Below, piece by piece: positions 34,987-44,087 of a DNA stretch of 64,000 bases; position 1 is the first letter of the stretch, and every line of letters starts with the position of its first letter. Source of the DNA: Mesorhizobium sp. (GTDB lineage Bacteria > Pseudomonadota > Alphaproteobacteria > Rhizobiales > Rhizobiaceae); NCBI GenBank assembly GCA_004017535.1, contig SAJS01000006.1, positions 62,001 to 126,000 on the forward strand, in the 5' to 3' direction. The notes below the pieces were generated by a model. It had not been told where the DNA came from. It saw only the letters and a program-made list of their open reading frames with translations, and did not search any database. Position numbers and translations under genes: made by a program.

Positions 34987-36291
34987 TCATGCGCCGCGCA
35001 GGGCGCGGGCGGCGGCGCGCTGCCCACTGCGCACGCCACTTTCCATGTGGATGCTGTCGTAATCCGTCCCAGCGAAAGAAACGCCGCGAAACGTGCCGGC
35101 TTGCTTCTTGAAATCGAGCACCTTGCGGTACATTCCTGGCTCATAGCGTGCCGCGGCGCGATGGTGGCGGACGACCCGAGCTTCTTCGATCCAAGACGAA
35201 AACCCGGGGAAAAAGCCCTCCAGGTCTGTTCGCGCCTGTTCGATGATCTCGGCATCGGTGCGCTTCATGAGATCTACCGACCTAGGGAAGGCCGGCCAGG
35301 CGGAAATGATGGCCTTGCCGGAGGGGGCGAGAAAGGGCGTCTTCTTGGAATGATCCAGCGCCATATTGAACATGGCATCGCGAAAAGGATGGCCCATAAA
35401 CGAATAAGCCTCCTTACCAAGCGGCCGATCAAGGAAGAAGAAGACAAGCGAGAGCGGCGTGTGCGTGTAGTTCGTCAGGAACCGCTTTGCTTGACCGAAA
35501 TCTTCCGTGAGCAGTTGGCCGGCGATCGCAGCAGTGCAAGACAAAATGACGTGGTTCGCCTTGATGGCCGTCCCGTCCTCAAGCTCAACGCCGTCTACCA
35601 CGCCGTTCGTGGTGAGCACGGTTTTGACCGGCGCACCATATTGCACCGGCACAGTGCTCGCGAGCTTTGTCAGCAGAGATTCATTGCCATGCAACAGGCT
35701 CATGATCTTCGTAGTCATCCGAAGGCGCAGCCCGTTGACGATGTAGTACATGCCGATCTTATCCGGGGTGGAATTTGCCATGGCCCAGGACATTGGACGC
35801 AGCACGAAGTCGGTGAAATTTCGCCCGGCCCAGCGCAGCTCCTGGGCGGCACTGACATTGTCGTATTGCGGAATGTCCCTGACCGCCTCGAACTGGGGGA
35901 ATTTCCTGGCAAAAGTGAAGTAGCGCGTCCAGAAGTAGGCGAGGTCGAGCCTTCCACGTGTTCCGACGATCTTTGCGAGGTCCGAATTCCCGCCGGATAT
36001 TCGGGGCGCGCCGGAATGGTCGAGATACTGGACTTTGCCAAAGGACGGCCGTAGGTCGCCTTTCATGCCGAACCGGTCGAGCATCCCGAGCATTTCGGTA
36101 TAGTTGGAATGGATACCTTGCGCGCCAGCTTCAGCCGCGTCGCCGTTCTTCCTCGTTATCTTCACTATGCGGCCGCCGGGCCGGTTGGTTGCCTCCAGCA
36201 CCAGAACCTTCTGGCCGCCCCGCTGCAGTGCCTCAGCTGCCGTCAGACCGCCAATTCCGGCGCCGACGATGACGGTATCGAACGTTGACAC
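34987..36291 (-). CDS. FAD-dependent amine-oxidase-family protein, copy 2
   Basis: 434 residues from GTG 36291, matching the length and start context of copy 1; the ATG at 36324 would overlap closely with the operator. FAD motif GAGIGG, LVLEATNRPGGRIVKI, AEAGAQGIHSNYTEMLGML and C-terminal FAGTDYDSIHMESGVRSGQRA are visible. First gene of a reverse operon: amine oxidase-like, GMC, FadB-like, hydrolase. An IclR-type motif starts 36 nt upstream. Confidence 0.9.
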   Translation of the reverse strand: MSTFDTVIVGAGIGGLTAAEALQRGGQKVLVLEATNRPGGRIVKITRKNGDAAEAGAQGIHSNYTEMLGMLDRFGMKGDLRPSFGKVQYLDHSGAPRISGGNSDLAKIVGTRGRLDLAYFWTRYFTFARKFPQFEAVRDIPQYDNVSAAQELRWAGRNFTDFVLRPMSWAMANSTPDKIGMYYIVNGLRLRMTTKIMSLLHGNESLLTKLASTVPVQYGAPVKTVLTTNGVVDGVELEDGTAIKANHVILSCTAAIAGQLLTEDFGQAKRFLTNYTHTPLSLVFFFLDRPLGKEAYSFMGHPFRDAMFNMALDHSKKTPFLAPSGKAIISAWPAFPRSVDLMKRTDAEIIEQARTDLEGFFPGFSSWIEEARVVRHHRAAARYEPGMYRKVLDFKKQAGTFRGVSFAGTDYDSIHMESGVRSGQRAAARALRGA

Positions 36292-36327
36292 TATCTGGAA
36301 CTCCCGACGAAAGGCATCAGTCAAAAA

Positions 36328-36342
36328 AGAAACTTAATTTCG
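36328..36342. promoter_or_regulatory. IclR-type 15-bp motif, site 5
   Basis: AGAAACTTAATTTCG, 36 nt upstream of the GTG of the amine-oxidase-like gene, heading a four-gene operon. Confidence 0.55.
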
Positions 36343-36630
36343 ATAATCAACTATGTTGAGGGAAATTGCAACTCGCACCCTACACTCCACCGATGCCCTG
36401 ACGATGATGCCAGGCCGCATGCCGCGCTGACCACACAGAAGCCGAACCATTCATGCCAGGCCCGAACCAGTGGCGCGGCCGTATTCAAGGGAAGATGAAG
36501 CGCAAACGGTCGGCTGTGGACATAGCCGACCGTTTTCTCTGACGGAGAGCCGTCGTGCTGGCTCCCCCAATTCCTGGATTGAGGTCAGTAGACCGGAAAG
36601 TCGCTCTGGCGGACGCCACGTTGCGACCAG

Positions 36631-37452
36631 CTATTCAGGTGTGTTTCCGAGAGTCGGATCCTCTAAGCGCTCACGAAGGTGTCGCGCGGCCGCAACAAGT
36701 TCATGTCCGACGGTTGAGAGGCATGCGTCTCTTGAAAGGATGTCGGATATGCCTCCGCAGGTTAGTGCCACAAGAGGCGATCCGTCTGTAGGTCGGAATG
36801 GCACTCCGACTGCGTTGATATAGCTGTACCAGGTGCCGAAAGAGCAAACATAGCCTCGTTCTCGGTACATATTCATAGCTTCATCAACGGCTTGCCGTAT
36901 CGCACGGCGACTCTTTGGGTCACTCGCAATCAACTGCTTTATCAGATCACTGCGCAGTTCTGGCATCATCCCCACGACATAGGCGAGACCCATGGCTGTG
37001 CGCCAGATGGGCAACTGCGACCCAACATTCAGTTGTAACGTCACCGGTCCATAAGCCCGGCAGTTTGCAAGATAGATCATCTCCAGCCCATTCCGGGTCC
37101 CCAAGGCTGCAGCTACTCCGGTCTTATCTGCAAGGCGTCGCAGCAAAGGCTGCACGACGCGCACCACCGGTGTAGAGCTTAGGGCGGAATATCCGAGCGA
37201 AATGGTCGACGGACCGATGCTGTAGCGCCCCATCGCCTCGTCGTAGTTCAGATAACCCATGCTCACCAAGGCGTAAGTGAGGCGGGAGACCGTGGCTTTG
37301 GCAAGTCCAGTTCTGTCTATCAAGTCCTGGTTGCCCAACGTCGAATCGGTTGCCCTGAATGCCCGCAGGATTTCGAGTCCGCGGACCAGGGAACTTGCGG
37401 CCACACTGTCGTCCCCTGCGACTTCGTCGGGTGTCTTGGTTCGTTTTCTCAT
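36631..37452 (-). CDS. IclR-family transcriptional regulator, probable master regulator of the island
   Basis: 273 residues. N-terminal winged helix-turn-helix at about 19-80 (ASSLVRGLEILRAF, then RTGLAKATVSRLTYALVSMG); the C-terminal effector domain is about 100-260 (LANCRAYGPVTLQLNVGSQLPIWRTAMGLA). It is the only IclR-family gene in the window and lies mid-way in the region in which 12 copies of an IclR-like palindrome occur. Two copies flank it, one (37507-37521) 54 nt before its own start, suggesting autoregulation. Repressor or activator role cannot be told from sequence. The gene stands alone on its strand between the amine-oxidase operon and the acyl-CoA dehydrogenase. Confidence 0.92.
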   Translation of the reverse strand: MRKRTKTPDEVAGDDSVAASSLVRGLEILRAFRATDSTLGNQDLIDRTGLAKATVSRLTYALVSMGYLNYDEAMGRYSIGPSTISLGYSALSSTPVVRVVQPLLRRLADKTGVAAALGTRNGLEMIYLANCRAYGPVTLQLNVGSQLPIWRTAMGLAYVVGMMPELRSDLIKQLIASDPKSRRAIRQAVDEAMNMYRERGYVCSFGTWYSYINAVGVPFRPTDGSPLVALTCGGISDILSRDACLSTVGHELVAAARHLRERLEDPTLGNTPE

Positions 37453-37506
37453 GCCTCAAGCTCCAGCTACCGTGCGTGGCATCCCAATGACACCTCTATA
37501 AGGAAA

Positions 37507-37521
37507 TGAAATATAAATCCA
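37507..37521. promoter_or_regulatory. IclR-type 15-bp motif, site 6
   Basis: TGAAATATAAATCCA, 54 nt upstream of the IclR gene. 13 of 15 positions fit the derived consensus. Confidence 0.5.
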
Positions 37522-37652
37522 CAACGGCCGTTCAGCGTCGTGTGAGGGGTCACTGTGCATGCGAATCGAGTGACCAACCCTTCGATGATGGGTCGCACCA
37601 TTTATCATGGCCAAACAGATAGCGTCTCACAGAAGGTCGCTATGCATAAAAA

Positions 37653-37667
37653 TGGAATTTAGTTTCG
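37653..37667. promoter_or_regulatory. IclR-type 15-bp motif, site 7
   Basis: TGGAATTTAGTTTCG, 84 nt upstream of the acyl-CoA dehydrogenase; only one base of the right half-site and the last base differ from site 3. Confidence 0.6.
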
Positions 37668-37751
37668 TTGGTGTTGATGTCGCCGGCGTGATGTGGCAGA
37701 ACGACGTCCACATCGCGCAACGCGCATCCCCAGGTCTGGCGGTAGAGTGCT

Positions 37752-38891
37752 GTGATTAGAGACGAACACCTTCTCAATGGTCTGGTGGAAACGGTTCGAC
37801 GGTTCGTGCGGGAGCGGCTGATCCCTGCCGAGAACGAGGTTGAGGCATCGAACGCGGTGCCGCCCGGTATCATCCAGGAGATGCGAGAACTCGGTTTGTT
37901 TGGTCTGTCGATCCCGGAGGAGTATGGCGGGCTAGGTCTGACCATGGAAGAAGAAGTGGCGCTTGCCTTCGAACTTGGCTACGCGTCGCCGGCGTTCCGC
38001 TCAGTGATCGGTACGAATAATGGGATCGGCTCGCAGGGCATCATTGTCGATGGAACGGAGGCCCAAAAGTCCTACTGGTTGCCTCGGCTCGCGTCCGGAG
38101 AAGCTATAGGTTCATTCGCTCTTACCGAGCCGGACGTTGGCTCCGACGCTGGCTCGGTCAAGACCAGTGCGGTGCGCGATGGCGATCACTACGTCCTGAA
38201 TGGCACGAAGCGCTATATTACAAACGCGCCGCTTGCGAATGTTTTCACGCTAATGGCGCGAACCGGCGGCCCTGGGCCGAGCGGCGTCACCGCCTTTCTG
38301 GTTCGCAGCGACGCGCCCGGTTTGTCCCTGGGCGCGGTGGACGGGAAAATGGGACAGCGCGGCACGCGGACCTGCGACGTGATTCTGGAGGACTGTCGGG
38401 TTCCTGCCGACGCCGTTATCGGCGGAGTGGAAGGCCGCGGCTTTAAGACGGCGATGAAGGTGCTAAATCGCGGGCGACTTCATATCTCGGCCGTTTGTGT
38501 CGGCGCTGCGGAGCGGCTGTGCGATGAGGCGAGCGCCTTCGCAAGAATGCGTATCCAGTTCGGCAAACCAATCGCGGAACACCAGCTCGTGCAGGCAATG
38601 CTCGCCGATAGCTTGACCGAGACTTACGCCGGGCGTTGCATGGTGGTGGACACAGCCAAGCGGTATGATAGCGGCGAGCGGATTGTCAAAGAGACGGCAG
38701 CCTCCAAGCTCTTCTGTTCGGAGATGGTAGGCCGCGTTGCCGATCGCGCGGTGCAGGTTCACGGCGGTGCTGGGTACATGCAGGCGTCGGCCGTCGAGCA
38801 CTTTTACAGGGATGTCAGACTGTTTCGTCTTTATGAGGGAACATCCCAGATACAGCAGATCATCATAGCGCGCGAGATGATGGCCGACTAA
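37752..38891 (+). CDS. Acyl-CoA dehydrogenase
   Basis: 379 residues, GTG start. FAD-linked alpha,beta-dehydrogenation of an acyl-CoA. Motifs: FALTEPDVGSDAGSVKT, YITNAPLANVF, NRGRLHISAVCVGAAERL, VQVHGGAGYMQ, and catalytic Glu362 in RLYEGTSQIQQ, the position used by short-chain enzymes. Electrons would go to ETF. It starts a forward operon followed by a TPP enzyme (92 bp) and an IlvD/EDD dehydratase. Confidence 0.92.
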   Translation: MIRDEHLLNGLVETVRRFVRERLIPAENEVEASNAVPPGIIQEMRELGLFGLSIPEEYGGLGLTMEEEVALAFELGYASPAFRSVIGTNNGIGSQGIIVDGTEAQKSYWLPRLASGEAIGSFALTEPDVGSDAGSVKTSAVRDGDHYVLNGTKRYITNAPLANVFTLMARTGGPGPSGVTAFLVRSDAPGLSLGAVDGKMGQRGTRTCDVILEDCRVPADAVIGGVEGRGFKTAMKVLNRGRLHISAVCVGAAERLCDEASAFARMRIQFGKPIAEHQLVQAMLADSLTETYAGRCMVVDTAKRYDSGERIVKETAASKLFCSEMVGRVADRAVQVHGGAGYMQASAVEHFYRDVRLFRLYEGTSQIQQIIIAREMMAD

Positions 38892-38983
38892 GTGCTCACT
38901 GTTGACACTGCAATAGCCGGCAGACCCTTTGCCTCATCGTGGCACTTGGTGAAGCAAGACGAAGATAGACAGGAGATCAGTGC

Positions 38984-40552
38984 ATGGCCGCAGCCGCAAA
39001 AGGCAACATGAACGGCGCGCAAAGCCTTGTTCATACGCTGATCGATTGTGGAATCGACACCTGTTTCGCCAATCCTGGGACGAGCGAAATGCATTTCGTT
39101 GCCGCACTTGATCAGATCCCCGGAATCCGCTGCATCCTTGGCCTTCAGGAAAACGTCGTGACAGGCATGGCCGACGGCTATTATCGCATTGCTGAGCGTC
39201 CCGCCGCGAGCCTTCTGCATTGCGGTCCTGGTTTGGCCAATGGCTTCTCTAACGTCCATAATGCGCGCCGTGGACGAAGCGGCATGGTCAATGTCGTCGG
39301 CGACCAGGCGACTTGGCATAGGTCATTCGACGCGCCTTTGACAACTGACACAGAAGCGATCGCACGTGCCTGCTCAGATTGGGTCTTCACCTGCAATAAG
39401 TCCGGCGACGTCGGACGCGACGGCGCGCGCGCTGTGCAGATCGCTCGCCGATACGGTGGCGGCGTCGCGACTCTGATCTTGCCGTCGGATGCCTCCTGGG
39501 ACGATGGCGGGGCGACCTCACAACCGCTGCCGGATGAAGAGCCAACCGATGTAGATCCGCACGCTCTTGAGACAGCGGCAAGGATTCTTCGCGAGCACGG
39601 CAAGGACACGCTCATCCTTCTCGGCGCGCGCGCGACACTTGCCGATGCGCAGGAAGCCGCCTTCCGTGTCGCTCAGGCTACCGGGGCCTCGCTGCTGGCG
39701 GAATATGTTTGCGCTCGAATCTCGCGCGGCCGCGGACGGCTCCAGCTCGACCGTGTCGGCTACACAGCCGAGGCGGCGAAGAAAGGGCTCTGGCGATTTA
39801 GCCATATCATCCTGGTTGGAGCGAAGCCGCCGGTCGGCTTCTTCGGCTATCCCGGAAAGCCATCGATTCATCACAATCCGGAGACGATTTTCCATCATCT
39901 GTCGCGCTATGACCAGAGCGCGCTGGATGCGCTCTCCCAACTTGCAGCGATTTTGCACGCACCGAAGATCGGCATACCAGATCCTGGCCCGCGGCCGGAG
40001 GCTGCGAGAGGCACCGTGACTCCAGAGGGCCTTGCGCGCACCGTTGCGGCTCTGATGCCGGACGACTCAATCGTGGCCGACGAAAGCGTTTCCTTTGGGC
40101 GCGGGTTCTACAAAGAGACTTTCGCCGCGCCAGCTCATGAGTGGCTGCACCTGACGGGTGGTGCGATCGGCGATGGCCTGCCAGTGGGCACCGGGGCTGC
40201 GGTCGCGGGGGGCGGCAGGCGAGTGATTGGATTGCAGGCGGATGGTTCGGCAATGTACTCGCTGCAGTCACTTTGGACGCAAGCCCGTGAGCGGCTACCG
40301 GTAACAACCATCATCCTATCCAATCGCAAGTACAAAATCCTTATCGACGAATATCAGGGCGTCGGCGCAACACCCGGGCCTACAGCCGTGAACATGCTCG
40401 ATCTCTCCAACCCTGACATCGACTGGATCAAGATCGCCAATGGCATGGGTGTTGACGGAGCGCGCGCCGACACACTGGAGCGTTGCGGTGACCTGATGAA
40501 GCAGAGCTTCAAGATCGACGCGCCATTTGTGATTGAGCTGTCGATCGGGTGA
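38984..40552 (+). CDS. Thiamine-diphosphate-dependent lyase/decarboxylase (acetolactate synthase-like)
   Basis: 522 residues; AGGAG precedes the ATG. Pyr domain with CFANPGTSEMHF and the conserved activating Glu56 in GLQENVVTGMADGYYR. The PP domain contains TGGAIGDGLPVGTGAAVAGG and LQADGSAMYSLQSLW, the ThDP-Mg site, ending in ILSNRKYKI. Shorter than biosynthetic acetolactate synthase (about 560-600), and closer in layout to benzoylformate decarboxylase-type catabolic enzymes. It would split or condense a 2-keto acid. With the downstream dehydratase, which makes 2-keto acids, a dehydration then decarboxylation sequence is a reasonable guess. Confidence 0.9.
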   Translation: MAAAAKGNMNGAQSLVHTLIDCGIDTCFANPGTSEMHFVAALDQIPGIRCILGLQENVVTGMADGYYRIAERPAASLLHCGPGLANGFSNVHNARRGRSGMVNVVGDQATWHRSFDAPLTTDTEAIARACSDWVFTCNKSGDVGRDGARAVQIARRYGGGVATLILPSDASWDDGGATSQPLPDEEPTDVDPHALETAARILREHGKDTLILLGARATLADAQEAAFRVAQATGASLLAEYVCARISRGRGRLQLDRVGYTAEAAKKGLWRFSHIILVGAKPPVGFFGYPGKPSIHHNPETIFHHLSRYDQSALDALSQLAAILHAPKIGIPDPGPRPEAARGTVTPEGLARTVAALMPDDSIVADESVSFGRGFYKETFAAPAHEWLHLTGGAIGDGLPVGTGAAVAGGGRRVIGLQADGSAMYSLQSLWTQARERLPVTTIILSNRKYKILIDEYQGVGATPGPTAVNMLDLSNPDIDWIKIANGMGVDGARADTLERCGDLMKQSFKIDAPFVIELSIG

Positions 40553-40587
40553 CGATTTGGCGCGAACTAATCCCATTGGAGGTGCCC

Positions 40588-42312
40588 ATGGCCGCACGTG
40601 ATCCTTCTAACCTGCGAAGCGCGCGTTGGTTTGGACCGGACGATATGCGCACTCTTAGCCATCGCGCCCGGATGAAGCAGATGGGCTATGCGAGCGATGA
40701 TTTCGACGGCAAGCCCGTCATAGCTATCCTAAATACATGGAGCGACCTCAACCCGTGCCACGCGCATTTCAAGACTCGCGTCGACGACGTCAAGCGGGGC
40801 ATCGTCCAGGCCGGCGGCTTCCCGGTCGAGCTGCCGGCGATGGCGCTCGGCGAGGTGTTCATGAAGCCTTCGACCATGCTTTATCGAAACCTCCTTTCGA
40901 TGCAGGCCGAAGAGCAACTGCGTGCCAATCCGGTGGATGGAGTGGTGCTCATGGGCGGGTGCGACAAGACGGTTCCGGGGCTGCTGATGGGTGCTTTCAG
41001 CATGAACCTGCCAACGATCTTCGTGCCTGCGGGACCGATGCTTAGCGGTAACTGGCGGGGCGAGCGGCTCGGCAGTGGAAGTGACATCTGGAAATTCTGG
41101 GCTGATCGTCGCGCGGGCAGCGCGGACAAATCGATGCAGGAGGGCATCGAAAGCGGCATCGCGCGCTCGCCCGGAACCTGCATGACGATGGGGACCGCCT
41201 CGACTATGGCTGCGATCACCGAAACGCTCGGCATGTCGCTGCCTGGCGCCGCCACTATTCCTGCGGTCGATGCGGCGCATACCAGGATGGCGTCTGCGTC
41301 TGGGCGACGGATCGTCGACATGGTTTGGGAGGACCTCAAACCATCCGACATCATCTCGCCGGCGAGCTTTGACAATGCAATCAAGATTGCGCTCGCGATG
41401 GGCGGCTCCACGAACGCGGTGATTCATGTCGTCGCGCTTGCCCGGCGAATGGGGATCAAGCTCGATCCGGAGCGCTTTGGCGAATTTTCCGTCGAGACGC
41501 CGTTCATCGTGAACGTGCGCCCTTCGGGGAAATACCTGATGGAGGATTTCCATTTTGCAGGGGGCGTTGGGGCAGCGCTCAAGGTGCTTGCGGAGCGCCT
41601 CGATTTGACCACACGAACCGTCGGCGGGATCTCGCTGGGTGAGGCGATCGCGCCATTCGAGGTCTATCTGCCTGATGTAATCAGGCCACTCGACAACCCT
41701 GTCGAGCCGGCCGGTGCTCTGGTCGTCATGAAGGGCAGCCTGGCTCCCGACGGGGCGGTCATCAAGCGTACCGCCGCCGAGCCGAGGCTTCTGAAGCATC
41801 GTGGCGCGGCCTTGGTCTTCAAGGACTACAACGACATGACTGCGCGGATCGACGATCCGAGTCTTGATGTGGATGAAAATTCGGTGCTTGTGCTGCAAAA
41901 CAGCGGCCCAAATGGCGGTCCCGGAATGCCTGAATGGGGGCAATTGCCGATTCCAAAAAAGCTTTTGGAAAAAGGCGTACGGGACATGATCCGCATTTCC
42001 GACGCCCGCATGAGCGGAACGAGCTACGGCGCCTGCGTGCTGCATGTTGCGCCGGAGTCTTTCGTCGGCGGGCCGATCGGCCTGCTGCGCGACGGCGACA
42101 TCATCGAGATCGATGTCGATGGCCGGCGCATCGACGTTCTAATATCAGCGGAGGAGATGGAGGCGCGCCGCCAGGCTTGGGTCGCTCCAGGCCGCAAGTA
42201 TGAACGGGGCTACGGGGCTATGTACGGTCGTCATGTCACACAGGCGAATCTTGGCTGCGACTTCGATTTCTTGACTGGTAATGCGCCGACGGCGGAGCCG
42301 GAGATCCATTGA
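40588..42312 (+). CDS. IlvD/EDD-family dehydratase (sugar-acid dehydratase group)
   Basis: 574 residues from ATG 40588 with GGAGG 5 nt upstream. Fe-S cluster ligands are visible: Cys57 (DLNPCHAHF), Cys125 (MGGCDKTVPG) and Cys198 (SPGTCMTMGTAST). Length and the NTWSDLNPC motif fit pentonate/aldonate dehydratases more than biosynthetic IlvD. It converts a 2,3-dihydroxy acid to a 2-keto-3-deoxy acid. It lies 35 bp after the TPP enzyme and is likely co-transcribed. Exact substrate unknown. Confidence 0.92.
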   Translation: MAARDPSNLRSARWFGPDDMRTLSHRARMKQMGYASDDFDGKPVIAILNTWSDLNPCHAHFKTRVDDVKRGIVQAGGFPVELPAMALGEVFMKPSTMLYRNLLSMQAEEQLRANPVDGVVLMGGCDKTVPGLLMGAFSMNLPTIFVPAGPMLSGNWRGERLGSGSDIWKFWADRRAGSADKSMQEGIESGIARSPGTCMTMGTASTMAAITETLGMSLPGAATIPAVDAAHTRMASASGRRIVDMVWEDLKPSDIISPASFDNAIKIALAMGGSTNAVIHVVALARRMGIKLDPERFGEFSVETPFIVNVRPSGKYLMEDFHFAGGVGAALKVLAERLDLTTRTVGGISLGEAIAPFEVYLPDVIRPLDNPVEPAGALVVMKGSLAPDGAVIKRTAAEPRLLKHRGAALVFKDYNDMTARIDDPSLDVDENSVLVLQNSGPNGGPGMPEWGQLPIPKKLLEKGVRDMIRISDARMSGTSYGACVLHVAPESFVGGPIGLLRDGDIIEIDVDGRRIDVLISAEEMEARRQAWVAPGRKYERGYGAMYGRHVTQANLGCDFDFLTGNAPTAEPEIH

Positions 42313-42322
42313 GTCGTTCGTG

Positions 42323-42346
42323 GCACGTCCCCAAGCACGTCCCCAA
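42323..42346 (+). repeat. Perfect 12-bp tandem duplication
   Basis: GCACGTCCCCAA occurs twice head to tail, 10 nt after the dehydratase stop. It looks like a recent slippage duplication; no function is evident. Confidence 0.7.
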
Positions 42347-42367
42347 GATTGACAAGGGAGAACGAGA

Positions 42368-42907
42368 TTGACGACAGTGGACCGCAGTCTGAGCACGCCT
42401 CCGCCGCTGGACGGGTTTCTTCCTCCGATTTCGCAAATTGCCTATGTGGTGGATGACCTCGAACTGGCCGTACTGTTCTGGGCCAGGCACATGCGCGTCG
42501 GCCCGTTCCGCGTAATCCCGCACATCCGTTTCGTGGAGAGCGAATATCGGGGGGCGTTCACTGAGTTCGATCTGAGTATCGCCCTTGCGTGGCGGGAAGG
42601 GGTCGAGATCGAGCTGATGCAGTTGCACTCAAAGGCCCCCAGCATCATCGATCACGCGACAGTTTCTGGAGGCGTGCACCATGTCGGGATGCGGACTTCG
42701 AATATCATCAACGATGAGCGCAGACTCGTCGCAGCGGGAATGCGTCGGTTGCAAAGGAATGTCTCGACAACTGGAACCGAGACGATGTTCTTCGAGGGGC
42801 CGCTCGGCCTGGTCGAACTGATCGCGGTGCCCGAAGGAAGCCCGCACGCTGAGAGGCTCAAGCAGGCCGCCCTGACATGGGACGGCAACGATCCGGTCCT
42901 GCCGTGA
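42368..42907 (+). CDS. VOC/glyoxalase-superfamily protein
   Basis: 179 residues, TTG start with GGGAG upstream. One glyoxalase-like fold: ISQIAYVVDDLELAVLFW at the N-terminus and GGVHHVGMRTSNIINDERRL then FFEGPLGLVELIAV in the second half. Putative metal-site residues are His (HHVG) and Glu (VELI). Members act as isomerases, epimerases, lyases or dioxygenases; the reaction here is not clear. Placed 55 bp after the dehydratase, it probably belongs to the same operon. Confidence 0.85.
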   Translation: MTTVDRSLSTPPPLDGFLPPISQIAYVVDDLELAVLFWARHMRVGPFRVIPHIRFVESEYRGAFTEFDLSIALAWREGVEIELMQLHSKAPSIIDHATVSGGVHHVGMRTSNIINDERRLVAAGMRRLQRNVSTTGTETMFFEGPLGLVELIAVPEGSPHAERLKQAALTWDGNDPVLP

Positions 42908-42961
42908 CATATTTGTTCCCAGCTTCATTTGAGCTTGCCCACGTCGGCGCCTGGGTGTAAT

Positions 42962-42976
42962 TGGAATTAAAGTTCG
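42962..42976. promoter_or_regulatory. IclR-type 15-bp motif, site 8
   Basis: TGGAATTAAAGTTCG, 100 nt upstream of the cupin gene that heads a forward operon of six genes. Nearly identical to site 11. Confidence 0.6.
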
Positions 42977-43076
42977 ATCCTGCCGCGTCGGTGATCTTTG
43001 TGCTATGCCTGCAGAGCAAGCCATTTCCGTCCTCGGCAGCACGATTGGTGATCTTTGAAGAAGGCGACATGCTCCC

Positions 43077-43649
43077 ATGACGGTGACGATCGAAAAACAC
43101 TTCTTTGAAGGAAATGGGCGCGTTCCGAATTCCCGGCTTCCGCTGCTAATTTACCGGAATGTTATCCGCTGGGATGTTCCGACGATGGAAGCCATCATGC
43201 GACAGAACAAGTGGATACCTGCTTGGCACGCTCACGATGGAATGTGGCCGCGACACCACTTCCACACTGAGGCCCACGAATTCATCTGTGTGACCAAGGG
43301 AGTGCACATTGGAAAATTCGGCGGCCACAATGGTGTCAAATCGCAGCTCAATGCAGGCGACGTCGTCGTCATTCCTGCTGGCGTCGGGCACTGCGGATTC
43401 GAATTCAGCGACGACCTTGATCTCACCGGCGGTTTTCACGAGGGCTTTGGTGTTGTCGATTTCCGGATGGGGTTTCCGGATGAATACTACGAACTATGTC
43501 AGCGCGCGCGTGAAATACCGGTGATCGATTACGATCCCTTCTTCGGCGTAGCGGGCCCGCTCGCTCAGATATGGAAACGCGCCGACGTCGGTATACGAGA
43601 TGCCGAGCCAGAGACCTACTCGGCGGATCTGCTGTCGACGCTCCTTTAA
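43077..43649 (+). CDS. Cupin-domain protein (YjlB-like)
   Basis: 190 residues. Both cupin motifs are seen: HFHTEAHEFICVTKGVHIGKF and GDVVVIPAGVGHCGFEF, giving His/Glu metal ligands. The arrangement resembles B. subtilis YjlB, of unknown function. It may be an isomerase or lyase acting on a pathway intermediate. First gene of a forward operon running to 47796. Confidence 0.88.
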   Translation: MTVTIEKHFFEGNGRVPNSRLPLLIYRNVIRWDVPTMEAIMRQNKWIPAWHAHDGMWPRHHFHTEAHEFICVTKGVHIGKFGGHNGVKSQLNAGDVVVIPAGVGHCGFEFSDDLDLTGGFHEGFGVVDFRMGFPDEYYELCQRAREIPVIDYDPFFGVAGPLAQIWKRADVGIRDAEPETYSADLLSTLL

Positions 43650-43674
43650 CACTCAAGATGATCGGAACTTACAA

Positions 43675-43950
43675 ATGGCAATGAAGAGGGCAAATCCCGA
43701 GGATCTCGACACTCTCGCCCATCAGGCCGAATACGCCAAGGCGAGCGGAGGAGGAGAGCATCCCAACCACGTCGAGAACCTACGACACCTTCATTCCAAG
43801 CTCGTCCAGAGAAGACGAAATCTGGCCCAAGATGCCATGCATTATCCAATCGCCTACATGGGACGCGGGCTGGATATTGGCAAGCTGCAGCCGGTCATCG
43901 AGGCTGTCGAGCGTGCCATTGCCGACGAAGAGCGTCGCTCCGCGCCCTGA
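43675..43950 (+). CDS. Small hypothetical protein
   Basis: 91 residues from ATG 43675 (a second ATG follows at 43681). It is helical and charged, with HPNHVENLRHLHSKLVQRRR and GLDIGKLQPVIEAVERAI. No family recognised. It lies 25 bp after the cupin gene and 137 bp before the hydrolase on the same strand, so it is likely part of the operon. Confidence 0.6.
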   Translation: MAMKRANPEDLDTLAHQAEYAKASGGGEHPNHVENLRHLHSKLVQRRRNLAQDAMHYPIAYMGRGLDIGKLQPVIEAVERAIADEERRSAP

Positions 43951-44087
43951 TTTCTTTGAGAACTGCCCCGCTTCGATCGGCTCGCGCCGGAGCCATCGTG
44001 CTGACGCGTGCTTCATCCTGCGGTTTTGAACCTCATTGCGCGATAACGGCTGCCGCTGGCGAAGCGCTGCTATAATGGACAGAAAGA

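Noticed and set aside
35047-36054. A 335-codon forward frame opposite the second amine-oxidase-like gene
   Set aside because: Shadow of a well-supported flavoprotein; no family pattern.
40729-42045. A 438-codon reverse frame opposite the IlvD/EDD dehydratase
   Set aside because: His/Arg-rich shadow; the forward frame has all Fe-S cysteines and a good ribosome site.
44071-44076. TATAAT just before the second hydrolase gene
   Set aside because: Only 11 nt before the ATG with no properly spaced -35 box; probably chance within an operon.
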